Shown: positions 13,351-27,199 of the stretch, piece after piece
Layout: each line of letters begins with the position of its first letter
How positions within the stretch are numbered: the first letter of the stretch is position 1
Assembly (NCBI RefSeq): GCF_003073045.1
Contig: NC_037596.1
Span: 14,697,012 to 14,761,011, forward strand
Reading direction: 5' to 3'
Length of the DNA: 64,000 nt
From: Pomacea canaliculata
Lineage: Eukaryota; Mollusca; Gastropoda; Architaenioglossa; Ampullariidae
Notes under the pieces: generated by a model
Databases searched by the model: none
What the model was told of the DNA's origin: nothing
Seen by the model: only the letters and a program-made list of their open reading frames with translations
Translations under genes and position numbers: made by a program

Positions 13351-13392
13351 CAGGATGAAGCTATAGCAGAAGAAGTAAATATACAGTATACT
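13302..13392 (-). promoter_or_regulatory. Promoter and leader exon of copy B
   Basis: Leader donor GTGAGC at 13307-13302. A TATA-like TATACTGTATATTTA lies at about 13390-13376. Paralogous to the promoter at 5855-5945. Confidence 0.45.
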
Positions 13393-13399
13393 TAATCTG

Positions 13400-16300
13400 T
13401 TTTATAACTACCGGGTACGTGGATTAGCCTTGACCTTTCCCCTCCCCTAGTCATAATATCACGTGATCAGTAAACTGAATCAACATTCCTTGTCCTCGAC
13501 CAACCGTGACTGCAGTTTAGTTGGCTCAGCTTGCTGACAAGACGAGTTTGGGTGAATGAACAAACTGTGAAGACAGAATGATTGATGTGCAGAGATCGAG
13601 TGGCGCCTTTTCCGATCGTTTTCTTCTTTTTTCCCCTCTCTTTATGCATGCACTTGTCTCTGTGTAAACTTGTGTGCATGTATGCGTGCGTGTAGGTAAG
13701 TGTGCACGCCTGCGTGCATTTACCTAGTAATGCGTGTGTACATTTTATGAGCACAGAAAGAGTGAATTAACCCGGTGTATTTTCACGTCCAGTCATCCGT
13801 CAAACATGTACCTCTTCCGGATTACAGTACCCATTGCTTTGGGTTGCATTTGCGCAAAAACTTACCTGCGACTGGTTTTCTTAAGACTTGTGACCCCTGA
13901 CCTCGACGCTTTCTTAAAAACGGACGGAAAATTGAATGCCAAAGACACGAAGAATTCAGATTAAATAAAAATCTCTAACGAGTGGTACATTCTTTATGTT
14001 GAATTATAATTTGAATCGTCGAACCTGCTTTCTCGCTTACTTGTACACCAGAATGGATGGATAAGTTAAAATGGAACTCACTCACTCGATGACTTCCTAA
14101 GAAATCTTCAAGTCATTATAAATGGTTTTTCTTTTCGAGTGTAAAATAAATTTGTCATCGAAACTCCAATTATTCTGTCGCACTGACTACTGGGGCAAGG
14201 TGCAGAGAATGTAGCTAGATGCTAGCATCTTTTGATAACAAAGATAACAAGTCAGCTTCATGTAAAACTTTTGAAAAGAGTAAATTCATGTTTCACAATG
14301 TAAAAATCTTTACACAGTGCTAGTTTAAGTTTAAGCTAGAGAGCAACTGGTAAAAGGTATTTATATCTTTCAGAATTACAAATAAAACAGTTTGTGATCG
14401 AGAAAATTTGCGATCCTTTATTTTTCGATCGGACCACACCCGAGTCTGTAACAGTGAACATCAGTTTCCCTGTAGTAGTGTAGGAAGATGTTCTGCTTTG
14501 GCTGTTTTTTCTTTTTTGTTCCATTTTTTGGGGGGTAGGGAGGTTGGTGATAAACTTCATGCTGACAGTGAATGATGTTCGCAATCGTAAATTAGAAATT
14601 ATTCACTAGTAATACGTTCCTGTTAAATAAATCATCCATCCCCATCTTCGTACATATACACGCTTTCCCTATTTCATTTTCCTAGTTTTAATGCGGGGTA
14701 AACAATTATTTGTGCACCCTGGGTATCTTAATGAGAGGGCGTCTGCCCCCACTCCCCTTCCTCCCTGTTACTGCGCCACTGCATTGTTCCTTTCGGTATA
14801 TAAACAGAATATTGTCTCTTGTCACAGAAAAATACTCGCACATTAGTCTCCTGTGCCCTTTAGCCCTTTTAAGCTCAGTAAGAAAATGCAGAAGGTGTAT
14901 AGGGGGAATATAAAAATTTTTTGCTTTTGTGGGGAGGGGGAATGTGCGAGTTTTCCCTCAGCTTTATTTTTATCTTCTGACGGTGCCACACTTTCCCTCA
15001 TGCACTGTCTGCAAAATATGATTATTTCTAAAATGTGTGAGTAGTGTATGGCTTATGTGTGTAGTGCATAGTATATGTGAGTAATGCATAATGTGGTTAG
15101 TGTATGTGTGTAGTGTAGTGTGAGAAGTGCATTTCCATGTGGGTTAGCGTATAGTGTGTGCAAGTAGTGTATTGACAATGTGATAATGCTTAGTATTTGT
15201 TGGTAGTGTATAGTCTTTGTGAAAGAGAGTGAGGGATGGAGAATAAGGGAGAAAGACAGTGTGTCTATGTGAGTGTGTCTGATGGTCAGTTTTCACTGAC
15301 TAGCTTCCTACATCAAGATTTTCTGACCCAAGTGTTCAGACTTTTTCCAGTCTTTGTCCTTGTTGCACAATTTCAATTTAAAATAAAAAGCTAGTCCTTT
15401 GTCGTTATAGAAAGTAGTATCGACTGTGGACAATGTGTTCCGTTCACAATGACCTCTAACCTGCCCACACCATTGTCTGTGCCTTTGATTTTATCAATAC
15501 CCAGTTGGTGTCATTCATAATGTCCGGGTGTCCTCTGTGTCCTGTCAATAAACATCTACACCTCTAAATCGACTCAGCATCAAGAAGCTCACTTCACCCT
15601 TATTCGATCATGGAAAACTCATTTCTCACTGGCTCCCTGTCCATTACATAAGCCCGTTACAGTCTGCTTTATTAAAAAAAAAACCAGGTTTCTCTCTTTC
15701 TTACTACTCTGACCTCTGGACTCGCTTCATTTCAAGCAAGCATCTGTGTATTTCTGTTCCCTTCCAAGAGAGAGCGCGCATGGGTGTGTGCGTGTGTGGT
15801 GCGTGCGTAGGTATAAGTGTGAAAGATGAGAGAGAGAAAGGGCAAATGAAGAATGGTTGGTAGGAGTGTAAGTGCTAGGTAATGAGTGGTCGAAACGATA
15901 CGAACATATTTCTGCACTTCATGTAACTTACATATTCTACCTGTGTATATTCTACTGCCGAGGACGAAATGTATATCACGCCATGCTTTGAAAGGGTCGT
16001 CGACCCACCAAATAAATAATTCAATTCTCTGTTCCCTTCCAAGAATCAGGATGAAAACCTTTGGTCGATGTCGATGTACGACCTTGAGCTTTGTTAATGA
16101 AGACAACTCGATCACTTCAAATACCAAGTTCAAAACTAATTTTAGCTGCATCTGATTAGATCAACACTTTTATTAGAAAATGGCAATATTACAAATGTCA
16201 AAACATATAATGAAATAACACTTTTAGACCTCAGAAATATCAGTCCTAAAGTAGTAAAGAAAGAATTTCAATGCGAAAACAACAGAAAAAGAAATCAAGC

Positions 16301-17080
16301 CTTACAGAGGTGTTCAGAAGTGCTTAAAGAAAAGTTAAATATTTTTGCATTGAAGTAAAAAATCTATTAGGTAAAATGCTTCAAGACAAAACTATTTTTA
16401 AAGAAATATTCTAATACCTTCTGTACATATTTTGCATGTGCAATGCATATTTCGTTATGCATATTTAGTAATCAACTCTATTCTCTGGCATTCACAAGCA
16501 CAGTTTGAACTTCATTACAACTTCTGTATCTCATCTTTATAAAAGCAAATACCAGAGCCAAAGGACTTTAGGAATTTCTGCATGTAGATCACAGAGTGGG
16601 TTATAATATTGTTTTCTATAGACTCTATGTTATTTGGCTACCAAAATCAAATAGTGTTTCTTGTTCTGAAATTTTCCTGAACATCCAGACCAAAAAATAA
16701 AACTGAACAAATAATCATGTGCCACTAATTCATTGTTGGATACTCTTGGATAAATTTTTGGTAAGGAAATATAAGTTTATAAAACTTGTCTTATATAGAC
16801 ACATGACGTATTTCCTTTGACATTTCCAACACATCCTTAGATCATGTTATTAACAAAAAGCGATAAACATGAAGAGACTAAGCCTTTAAGTAGAAAATCA
16901 ACGTTGCATCAAAGAGTAAAACAGTTTAACATCAAATGATGCAGATAAAAAAGAAAGTCATATTGGAATGACAGATTCAGTAGAAACAATTTTTCTGCTG
17001 ATGTTAAATCTGACAGATGTCCAATAGACTCATAATCAAAAAAGTGTTTCTGGCACCTGCCACAGCACACATTTGATCAG
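13400..17080. other. Spacer between copies B and C, with a degenerate minisatellite
   Basis: Left part (to about 14410) is the B-side of the A/B duplication unit. At 15037-15215 there is a diverged tandem array of roughly 20-bp units around TAGTGTATAGTATGTG. Open frames at 15732-16155 on both strands carry no recognised domain. About 16330-17080 is homologous to 22370-23155 and represents the 3' flank shared by copies C and D. Confidence 0.55.
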
Positions 17081-17083
17081 TGG

Positions 17084-20000
17084 CTACAGGTGAAAGAAGC
17101 GTCTGGTAAATGATGCTTTGGATGAAAACTTTTGAAACCTCTGAATTGAAATAAAAAATATAATTGCTATTAATTAAAACGAATAACCAATATTAAACCA
17201 TGAAAATAAAGAATTAAACCAGTCCATTAAATATGCCTTATCTCTTTTATGACCATTTCCCCACTCAGATATTAAGTAAAGTTACCTTAATCGATGTTAG
17301 TAAGAGACAAATAAATGGACCAGATGTTTGCTGCCAACCCTTTTCACTTCCACCCTAATTCATTCCAATTAAAAATAGATAAAAACATTTTCTTCTAATA
17401 AACGTGATTAAAAGCTTGAAAAAGGAACTAGCAAAGTAAACAGAAGACATGTATGTATATATATATTGATTTACTGGCTTATTTACTACATAATTCTGAC
17501 CACTATTAAAACTATGCAGTGACCAAAAGCTACATTTCTACACAAAGTCAAAATCTGTAAGCTGCTTCATGAATTTGTGTAAAACCTTTCCTTGGCTCAA
17601 CCCTCTACTCCTACTAATCCCGACCCTAGTCATTATTGTCATTACCTTGTCTGAATGCAATGGCTTTGCATCCTTACACTCTGAAGGCACATCAAAGACT
17701 GAGGGATTTGCAATACCCAGTTGAATGTCAGCCCATCCAAGTACGGACGTGTAAACTTCTGCATGTAGAAAAGGAAACAACACAGCTTCTGAACATTATT
17801 AGGAAATCCTTTCTATTCTAGACCTTTCCTCATTTTTTTATCCTAAGTGTGAATGTAGCCTTTTATGTTTTGTAAGACAACTGGGCCTAAACAGATTTTC
17901 AAAAATCAGTAGTGCCTGAAATAATATCTGTTACTTTATCAATTCTTTAAGACAACAAAACACAAAGCTTAAGTGTTTGATGACTAGATTGTTTTCAGGT
18001 TTTGTTCAATTTTTTAATGAACAAGGAGGAAAGGTAGTTATAAACATAAACAATTATTAAAATAATGAACTCACCTCCATCGTCATTCATAATGTCACTT
18101 GAGAAACAGGTATGCACAGGTCTCGTGTGACTGTAGTAAAGTATTGAAAGGTTCTGTTTTGATTCGTCATAGAATATACAGTGACTGGGAGAGACTCAGT
18201 TGCAGCTCCTAAGGTCAAATCAACAACTTTCTGAAAACCATCTGCAAAAAAAAACAAACTTAAATGCCATGAAAATATCTAGGTGATTAACACAAGTGCA
18301 TGAACACAGGTGTGAGTGTCTATATTAGTAACATACAGGCATTGTAGACTAAATAAACACATGTAAGCTACAAATGATGTGAAACAACAACCAGAAACAA
18401 CAAAAACCTGTAGATATAAAAATGAAGCTGCACTTGACAGGTTAAAGAGCTTTACTCTTTTTACTAATTATTTCCATTGCTGGCACAGTGACTCTGCTTA
18501 ACTCCATGTCTTTTTTAAAAGGTAGAGTTTTTTTTTAAAAATCTTAGATTGTGTTTTTATATTGAATGCTTGTATAAACGCTGTTCTTGTGACTTTGGGA
18601 TCTTCTAATTGCAATAGCCTACCTGAAACACAGAATTTTGTAAAAGGATAGGACAGTTTATCTGCCGAGCAATCCCTGGTCTTCAAGTTTAAAGTGTACC
18701 GCATACCACTCTGCAGGAGAGCACAAGAATGAGTATTTTTTAATTAAAGAAACAGTTCAGCATCAGAATAAGTTTCCTAAAGTTTAACAGGTTACTTTTT
18801 AACATTCAAGAAAAGTGTTGTAAAGATATGGATATTTTATGACAAAAATTCTGAATGTACAGCTCCAAGTATATTTTAAAAAAAAAATCACGAAACTCAA
18901 ATTCTTATTATAAAATGTTCTAGACATCAAAGTATACACAACTTCATTATAAACAATGTAAAATAAATAAGGTGTAATGAAGATAAGAGTTTCTTAAAAA
19001 ACGAATTTTAGGAGATTGAGTCGCCAACTTTTACCTTTTGCAGCAGAGAAAAAAGAGTTTATTCTGAGTTCTTGCCAACACAAAGAGATACAAACATACA
19101 TGTTTATGTTGATCTTTTAAATGTTTCTTGGAGTAAATGTAATCTTCTGTCTCTGATTACTCACATTTGGTCCACTGTACAGCACAAGAATTTCATAAGG
19201 CAAAACCTCGCCGTCTGAGTAAGTGAAATTCCAGAAAAAAGCTCTACGTTGGTTAGTGTAGTCATAATAGTAGTAGATGGTATACTGCTCAGTGAAAAAG
19301 AAAGCAACATAAGCCACAGACAAAGAATTATCATTGAAAAAGATGCTTGAAACATGTGTACATGTAAATATACAAATAACCAATGTGCATTGTTACGATA
19401 TATATATATAACATTATATAGTTACTTTTAGTTTAAACAGCAAAATGCAGATAGAGCACTATGAATCGCTTATTTCTATGGATATGAAATTTGTTTACTT
19501 GGTACCTCTTTACTTTTTCTGTATTTGTCTTTTATTGGTCATCAGTATTGGTGTTTATCCACCGGTCTTTTATATGTTATTTGTTTGTCTTTCTGTCCCT
19601 TGTATGTTGTCCATGTCTCGTCTTGTTCTTAATCGCTACAAGCATGTTCCTTCGAAGTGTGAGTGTGTGGTATACAAGTCTTCTGCTTATTCTTATAATA
19701 TACAATTCAAGTACAGTTGATAGGCCCGATTCGTCTCCACTGGTAGTGCTCAGCAGACCTTGAAACTGGTCAGGGTAACAGCAGCTCTGGGCTGCATTCA
19801 GTCCAGACTCGCTACAAGAATCATGCCAAAAAGTACAACACGATCCATTTGTAGAATCCTTGTATAAAGGAATTTCTGAAATAAAAGAAAATAACAAAAT
19901 ATTTACACATCTACACTATTTGTTATGTCAAGACTCAGGATTTAATTTTTCCTTTATTGCTAGGATTCTACAGCCTGTCACCTAATGACCTTTTGTATAT

Positions 20001-20642
20001 TCTATGTTTGCTTAATCCTTGTATGTTCCTTCTTATACATAAGTTTCGTCTTCCTCTGGACAACCAGGAAAGTCGTAGTTCTTGTAACCCGGATTTTCTT
20101 TGCATTTTCTACATTCGTGTCTTAATTATTGTCATCAGTTGGGTCATGGACGTAGTTTGTGGTAGGGTTGCTTATCCTCCGTCCTTTGGATGCTGTTCAT
20201 GTCTCGTTCTTGTTTGAAACGTTTAGAGCACGCTCCTTCCGAGCATATGTATAAATCACGTACTATGATGATGATGGATGATGGATGATGGATGATGATG
20301 ATGATATTAATATTGTTGATATACCATAGCTGGCAAAAAACGTCATTTAACATATTTCATTCAATATTTTAATATTCTTTGGAGGCCCTGGTCTCCTCAA
20401 TTCTAAAACAAAATTGGCAAAAGAGGAATTACAAATATGTGCTTTCTGTCAAGTGACATTGCACAATTTTCTTAATTTAAAAGTAAACTGATGCACATTT
20501 TGCACAATGACACCTAGGTGCCCAGTCAGTTGTGCATAAGCAAGCTAGCGAATGAGGATGATGGACTGCTTACCTGTTAGTCTGTTCTCAGCCAAGACAG
20601 CAGCTTTGCCTACAAGCACGAAGGCGAACAGGATCGAAACTA
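17084..20642 (-). pseudogene. Ependymin-related secreted protein gene, copy C (two frameshifts)
   Basis: Exons (minus): leader about 20640-20574; first coding exon from 19875 (ATG 19848), donor unclear; 19284-19165; 18710-18623; 18241-18075; 17758-17646; 17140-17084 (stop 17086-17084). The start MDRVVLFGMILVASLD runs into a stop because one base is missing near the end of the signal peptide. The mature start CCYPDQFQG follows in another frame, and two codons found in copy D (TK before CC) are absent. The fourth coding exon is 167 nt, one short, producing TGA just after CIPVSQVTL. No GT donor sits where copies B and D have theirs. Other exons are open and well conserved (YDYTNQRRAFFWNF, GAATESLPVTVYS, DIQLGIANPSVFDVP). 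It is most like copy D, including about 700 bp of 3' flank. It looks more damaged than the other copies. Confidence 0.78.
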
Positions 20643-20665
20643 CTGTGGGAACTAAACATCTACAC

Positions 20666-20672
20666 TTTTATA
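20666..20672 (-). promoter_or_regulatory. TATA box of copy C
   Basis: Minus strand reads CCTATAAAAGTG, about 95 bp upstream of the leader donor GTAAGC (20573-20568). The same context, with leader text GTTCTCAGCCAAGAC shared on the plus strand, occurs at copy D. Confidence 0.65.
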
Positions 20673-20689
20673 GGTACAGTCAGCAACCT

Positions 20690-21905
20690 AAACCTTCAAA
20701 CAATTGCTGGTGGGGCACCTTGGTTCTCTTTACGCCCTCCAAAAACACTTCCAAAACTGAAATTTTCCGGTCATACAACACACACACACACCAACCCTCA
20801 CCTATTATCAGCAAGCAAATAAAAAAAGATATGCTGGACCAGACACGAGGTTGACGATTTTGTTGTGTTTGCCAGTTTCCCAGGACCACGATGCTCATTG
20901 CTTCTGTCTGACGTTGGTGTCCGAATGATATATTATTACACTTCTTGAGGAAAAATGTAATTACCTGTCTTTAAAATGACTGTCTATAAATTTAATTAGC
21001 CACCCAGCAAGGTAATGTAGGTGATCCAGAATCACCTCAACTTTGTTGCTGAGGAGATGTTAAGTGAAGAACAAACAGTTTATGAGCACAGATGAAAACA
21101 TTTGAAAAACCATTTATTAGGAACAGAGCTAAACCATAGTTTCATCTATTATAAAAAAAGGATTGGAAGGGGTATAGCATGAGGGACTTTCGAGTGTGAA
21201 ATGAAAAATTCGGTGTCGAAGAGGGACTTGGTCAAACTATTAAACTGTGATACAGAGGCTTTGGGAAGGCAGTACAGATAAACTGTACAGTAGGTGTGTC
21301 TCTACCCTCTCTCTAACTTTGTGTGTGTGTGTCCTTTAGATGCACATTTGGGAAGTATGAAAAATGTCAATCGTAAGTTTGCATCCCCTGTTTGAGCTTA
21401 CAGGGAGATCAAGGCAGAAATTTTGAGATAAACTCACCCACGCCCATGCACGGATGTGTCCCCTACCCCACACGCACGCACGCATGCATGCGAACACGCC
21501 TCTATACAAATCTGAAGTTGCTCCACTGGTCACAATGGTGTAGAAAGCTGAGGTAATTAGTGTTTAACGCCTAGTCAGCAACAATGGATTAATCACAGCA
21601 AAAAATGGTGTAAACTCCTATCATAAAACCCAACCCACTCGATACAAGGAAATAAAGTTAATTGTCTACACAGCAGGAAAAACATTTTAGTGGAAAGGCG
21701 TTGGAGATTTTCCGTTATTTTTTTCTGTTTTGTTTTCACGTGAATTTAAGTATCACCCTGTGATTTTTCCCTCCTTAGCATTAACCTTTATCCGTCGAAA
21801 CCAGTAACGAGGACGGAAAACTAAATCCATCTGAGTCACATTTAACAAATTGTTTACATCATGTGATGCATTGACTCTTTTTTTTGTTCCCCCTCATTTT
21901 CTCTC

Positions 21906-21950
<45 letters not shown>

Positions 21951-21955
21951 ACAGA
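20690..21955. other. Spacer upstream of copy C
   Basis: No gene is seen. It shares blocks with 27200-28020 upstream of copy D (ACATTTGGGAAG, CAAGGCAGAA, CCTTTATCC), so it belongs to the C/D duplication. A CT/CA repeat lies at 21899-21952. Confidence 0.55.
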
Positions 21956-21959
21956 AAAA

Positions 21960-22300
21960 AGGTTTATTTTGAATAATAAAAACTATGAGCTTTTATAATA
22001 ATAGACTTCAGGCTTATTTTTGAAGCTTTTGATGTTCTTATGTCACAATATGGTGCAGAACTATGGGGATTAGATAAAGCATCTCAAAATTGTAAACAAA
22101 TTCACGTTTGTGTTATAAAACTTTTATTGGCGCACTCAAAATAATATAGATCGTTATGAATTACACAATATTAATAACAATTCTGTGATTAGATGTATTC
22201 GTTGCTGTTTGAAACTTGTTAGAATGAGTGATAAAACTCATAAAGTTTACAGAAGGCCTTTTTGATTTCGATGTAGAGGATGAGATAAACTGTGTATCTA
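21960..22300 (+). mobile_element. LINE fragment, C-terminal end of a non-LTR reverse transcriptase polyprotein
   Basis: Plus-strand translation gives DVLMSQYGAELWGLDKASQ followed by NCKQIHVCVIKLLL. This matches the usual tail of non-LTR retrotransposon proteins, where a YG.E.WG motif is followed by a helix and a leucine-rich stretch. Stops follow immediately and the downstream part (INNNSVIRCIRCCLKLVRM) continues out of frame. It is a short, 5'-truncated and decayed relic between copies D and C. Confidence 0.6.
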
Positions 22301-23159
22301 ATATTAAAACGATGCCTAAAGGAAAGAGAAATGTCTTTGTTAAAAGAAAAACTTGATTAGATTAGATGGGTAAAAAAAAAATACTAATACAAATATATTT
22401 TGTATATATTTTGCACATGTAACTCATGGTTTCCTTCGTCTAGGCTCAAGTATTATGGTAATCAACATTATTTTATCTCTTCTCTGTGACATGTGCAAGT
22501 GAGAAATCGACTCTGGTCATGTAGTCTTATGTGTTAATTGTGTTATGTAACCAGATTTTCGTCTTCAGAAAACAGTTTATTCGCACCAAAAGACTATTCT
22601 CATGAGTTTTGTACATAGATCACACAGTGGATTATAATAATTTCTCTGGTCTCATGTTGTGTGACTAACAAGGACAAATTTCCTTCCCCTTGTTTTGTAA
22701 TTTGAATAGCCTGGTCGAAAGATGAAACTGAAGAAATGATCTTATGCCACTACTTCTTGGTTGGATACTCTACATACTTTTCATGCTGGCAACGTTTCTC
22801 AAAGATAAGTAGGCTCTATATTCTTTTAAAAGAATAAGAAAAAAACCCACATGTTTACAGCAGCTGGGTTATACAGGCACATGTTTCATTTCCTTTGACT
22901 TAACATCCTTAGATCATATTATCCAATAAATCATGTACATGTGAAGACAATTGAATCTTTTAAAAGTACAAAATCAACCTTGTGTAGAAAATAGTAAAAC
23001 AAGCTCAACATTAAACTGATGCAGATAAAAAAGGTCATATTGGAATGACAGATTTAGTAGAAACATTGCTTCTGCTGATGTGAAATCTGAAGGATGTCCA
23101 ATAGACTGATAATTGAAAATGTGTTTCTGCCACCGGCAGAGCATATCTGTGACCAGTGG

Positions 23160-26100
23160 CTACAGGTTAAAGAAACGTCTGGTAAAGGATGCTTTGGCTG
23201 AAAACTCTGGAAACATCTGAATGAAATAGAAAAATCTTGAAAAAATAACTACCAGATAAAATAGAAGACAATATATACTGAGTTAACAGGTTTATTTATT
23301 TATTGGACAATTATGACCACAAAACTTAAAGATTGACCAAAAGTTTTATTATTACACATGGTCAATAGCTGTGGTCAATGTGTTAACTACGTAACTGCTT
23401 TTCCGCAAGCTATGGACTCCTTTATCAACTTGTACAAATCCCTTCCTGGCTAAACCTCTCCCTCCCCACCCACAAAAGCCCACCCTAGTCATCATTGCTA
23501 TTACCTTGTCTGAATACAATGGTATTGCACCTTTACACTCAGGAGGCACATCAAAGACGGATGGCTGCTTTATGCCTAGTTGAATGTCAGCATATCCATC
23601 TACACTCATGTAAACATCTGCACACAGAACAAACACATAAAACAAACAAAAATTAAGTGTACTAAGTGTGTACGAGTGAAGAAACATGATTTATATGAGC
23701 GTGAGTAGTTGTCAGCGCAGCTTACTCCTGGGCTCTGGGGTGAGTGAACAAAAGTCTACATTCCTGCCATAACAGCGGTCCAAACCAGACGCTTTGCTAA
23801 CAGGTTAGTTGGTTGGTTGGTTGGTTGGTTGGTTAGTTGCTTGGTTGATTCAGGAGGAAAGTGCTTCCACCCTGAGGTGATTTCGCACTATGGGAGAAAA
23901 GGGAGAGGAGAGGTAACTAGCATGTCGTCTGCTTGAGGGAAGCTGTGTGCAACCGGGAACAAGAGTTTACAAGAGGAGAGTTTACCCCGAAGAAGTTTCG
24001 CCTGCCCACCGTAAGACTGGGAAGTTGTTTACCGAATACAGCCACAGAGGTCACTCGGACGATTGCTGTGGAATCTTCAAGTAATTTCTGTAAAAATTGT
24101 TCCTCCAAAGAATTTCCTTCTCTGTGTACGAGTCAGGGGAAATAATTCTCCGCCGAGCGTAGAAGGGGAAATAAGCCTGCCTGAAGACTAAGGTCAAGTA
24201 TTGACAACAGAAACTGTAATTTACTTCACAGTATCACAAAACATATTGTACCAAGTTCCGGTGGCCGAATATCTTATAGACTTTGTCCGTATGGGAAGAA
24301 ATAAAGACATTTTGTATTCACAGGGCCTAGAACTTTTGAGAATGGAGAACGTGTGAGTGAGAGAACCTTAGTTGTTCTGTTGTTTGTAGAGTGAAAAAAC
24401 AGGTGTAAAAGACTAGGTGTATGTCTGTGTGGTGTTCACTCTATGAATCTCTGATATTAGTAGTATATAAGTTTAAAAAAATCAAAAGATCCTTCTTATA
24501 TGAATGTGAATGTAACCTTTCAAAATTGTTTTAAAAAGAATGGGCCAATAAAGTTTTTTTTTAACACACTAGTGTCTGAAATTAATAAAAACTATCAATG
24601 TTACTTTATCTATTCTTTAAAACAACAAAGCACAAAGCATAAAACTTAAGTGTATGATGACCACGTTTAGGATTTACTTAAACATTTATGAACAAGGAGG
24701 AAAGACAGTTACAAACATAACATTTATTTATATTAAACTCACCTTTAATATCTGAAACTTTCACTTGAGAAACAGGAATGCACAAGTTGCGTGTGACTGT
24801 GATAAAGACTTGAGATGTCGTGTTTTGTCCCGTGATAGAATATACAGTGACTGGGAGAGACTCAGTTGCAGTTCCTAAGGTAAAATCGCCAACTTTCTGA
24901 ACCAAGTCTGCACAAAAAACACATATACCATGAAAATATCTAGTAGATTATCATGAGTCCAACTCCATAGGTATGTGTGTGTGTTTGTGTGTGTATACGC
25001 GAATGTTAGTGCATATTTGGCATTAAAAATTAAATTTTAACACCTTTAGTAAGAGACAACTACTATAAGGACATGTATGAACCTATTGTAATGGGAATGT
25101 AACAGCATACACTAGGAGTTTGCTTTGAATGCTAATCAATTACCAAAGTATAAAATACCTTCGGGAATAAGTGGACTGCTAGAAATTTTACTACGAATGA
25201 ACACATATATGCAGACGATATGAAACAGAAGACAAAATAAAACCTGTAGTGAAACTAAGACTGTACCAGACAGGTTAAATGGTATTGTTCTCTCCTGATT
25301 ATTTCCCTTACTGGAGAAATTAATTCTTATTGCCATGTTGTTTTCAAGGATGTTTTCTGATTTTTTTCAATCTTAAACTGTGTTTTTGTTGAAGTAAATG
25401 CTTGTATTAATGCTGTTTTTGTGGGATCTGGGATCTATAACTTCTAATTATGATAGTCTACCTGGAACACAGAATCTCCTAAAAGAAAGGGGCAGTTTGT
25501 CTACAAAGCACTTCCTGGTCTTCAAGTCGAGATAATACAGCGTACAACTCTGCAAACAGTAGAAAAAGACAAGAATAATTTTTTAGTTTCAGGCTTAAAG
25601 GAACAAAGTGAACCACAAAAGGGGTTTATTGAAGTTTAACAAAAAGATCGATTTTCGGCATAAGAGACAAGTGTAGTGAAGATATAAAAATTGCATGGGG
25701 TAAAGTCTCAATGGTTGCATACACCACAAATACACTAAAAAATCATTCACTCTCAAGAATTTCACTCAAACACTTCCAGCAATGTTAGAAATTTATTGTA
25801 AAAGACTGTATAAATAAAAGACTACACACGTCATTATAACCAGTGTGGAATTAATAAGCATATAATAATTCATTTAGCTACCGGTAAGCGCTTCTTTAAG
25901 GAAAATTTAAAGAGGTGTCATAAAGTTTTTTTTTTGCAATATAGACAAGAAGAGTGCACGTTGTCGCAACTAACACACGTCTTTCTAAGAAATGCAAACT
26001 GAGAAGTACATATGCTGATCTGGTATTGGTTTCTTGGAGTAAATATAAAGCAGTAATCATGTGCCTGATTACTCACGTTTGGTCCACTGTACAGCTCAAG

Positions 26101-27152
26101 AGTTTCATAGGAAGAAACATGTCCAGATATGTCAGTGAAATTCACAAAAGAAGCCACACGTTGGTTAGTGTAGTCATAAGATAAGTAATTGACTTTCTGT
26201 GTAGCAACAAAACAAACCAGAGACAAAAAGTGATCATTGAAAAGATGCTTTTAGGATGTGCACATGTAAACATACAAACAACCATGTGCACATGTAGGCG
26301 TACAAACAACCAGTGTTCATGCATTCACTAAAACCCTTTAAACAGAAGTTAAAGAATAAAATTAGATAGAACTTACATTTATTTCTAATTAAAACATCAA
26401 ACTACAGGTATATTAGGTACTTTGAATACCACTTGTTCTAGAGATATAAAGTTTAATACATATTCTGGACCCCATTGTCTTTCAATGGTGACACTCTGAA
26501 GACCTTGCCATTGGTCGGGGGAACAACAGTTTTTGGTTTGGCCTGCAGTCAGTTCCAGAACCGCTACAAGAATGATGCCAAAAAGTAGAAAACGATCCAT
26601 TGTGTAATTCTTGTAAAAAGAATTTCTGAAATGAAAAAATAAAAAAATACAGAGTTCTATGCCATTTGTTTTTTTGCAAAACTCATGATTCATCTCTTTT
26701 AGGATTGTAGGATTCTACAGCCTGTCACCTAATGACCTTCTCATTTACTGTCTACTTAATCATTGTGAGTTGAATATACATACCACACTGAAGGTTTCCG
26801 ATGAACTGACACTTGCAGATGGCTGCTTATTTTCTTTTATCTCATTAGCAATCGTCTAGCTTCAGCTTTAACAGGACAACTTAGCAGGCTTCTGTGTAAC
26901 TAGAAATGAGTCTCACTCGGCTGTTAGAGGATTTCTCGTTTTAAAGTCTTGTGTATTACAACACCAATTAAAGAGTTGTCGAAATCATTGTTACCGATGT
27001 ACAGAGTAATTACAATCGGATTTAACTCATTTAGTTATTGAAGAAACATCTGAAATGCTTCCAACAAATAGAGAAGAGAGGACTGCCCACCTTTCAGACT
27101 GTTCTCAGCCAAGACACAACAGTTTTTCTAACAGCCTGAAGAGAACTCGAAA
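23160..27152 (-). CDS. Ependymin-related secreted protein, copy D (intact)
   Basis: Coding exons (minus): 26600-26433, 26196-26077, 25549-25462, 24907-24743, 23617-23505, 23216-23160, with a leader exon about 27152-27091. Lengths 168, 120, 88, 165, 113 and 57 nt sum to 237 codons with consistent phases and GT-AG borders, giving 236 residues. Residues 1-20 are a signal peptide. CCSPDQWQG follows at 25-33, YDYTNQR at about 63-69, TRKC at 107-110, FTLGTATESLPVTVYS at 134-149, CIPVS at 168-172 and DIQLGIKQPSVFDVPPEC at 191-208. Order and spacing match ependymin-related proteins (human EPDR1 has QWEG, YDGLNQR and FFDIQLGIKDPSVF). Family members are secreted glycoproteins with a lipid-binding-type fold; the role here is unknown. 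NFT and NTT are possible glycosylation sites. It is the only copy in the array with no frame break. Confidence 0.93.
23690..24340. repeat. Probable insertion in an intron of copy D, with (GGTT)n
   Basis: The stretch has higher GC than its surroundings and no counterpart in the same intron of copies B and C. It includes GGTT repeats at 23808-23834 and a tail (TTTCGCACTATGGGAGAAAAGGG region) resembling the 3' part of the SINE at 29335-29495. The remainder is not recognised. Confidence 0.4.
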
Positions 27153-27190
27153 CTGCTGTGGGAACTAAACTTCTTCACTTTTATAGCTAC
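27085..27190 (-). promoter_or_regulatory. Promoter and leader exon of copy D
   Basis: TATA box at 27185-27179 (minus GCTATAAAAGTG). The leader exon ends at 27091 before donor GTGGGC. The start near 27152 is inferred from TATA spacing. The leader has no ATG, so the ATG at 26600, which opens the second exon, is the natural start. Confidence 0.65.
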
Positions 27191-27199
27191 TGTTATCAG

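Noticed and set aside
15732-16155. Overlapping open frames of 139 and 89 codons
   Set aside because: No recognisable domain, both strands open, and no splice or promoter context.
23160-23216. Alternative frame in the last ependymin exon giving longer C-termini in some copies
   Set aside because: The phase set by the preceding exon (ending AAG/GTAAT) gives a stop at the same place in all five copies (FFNL, FFYP, FFHL, FFNL, FLYM), so the shorter C-terminus is the conserved one.
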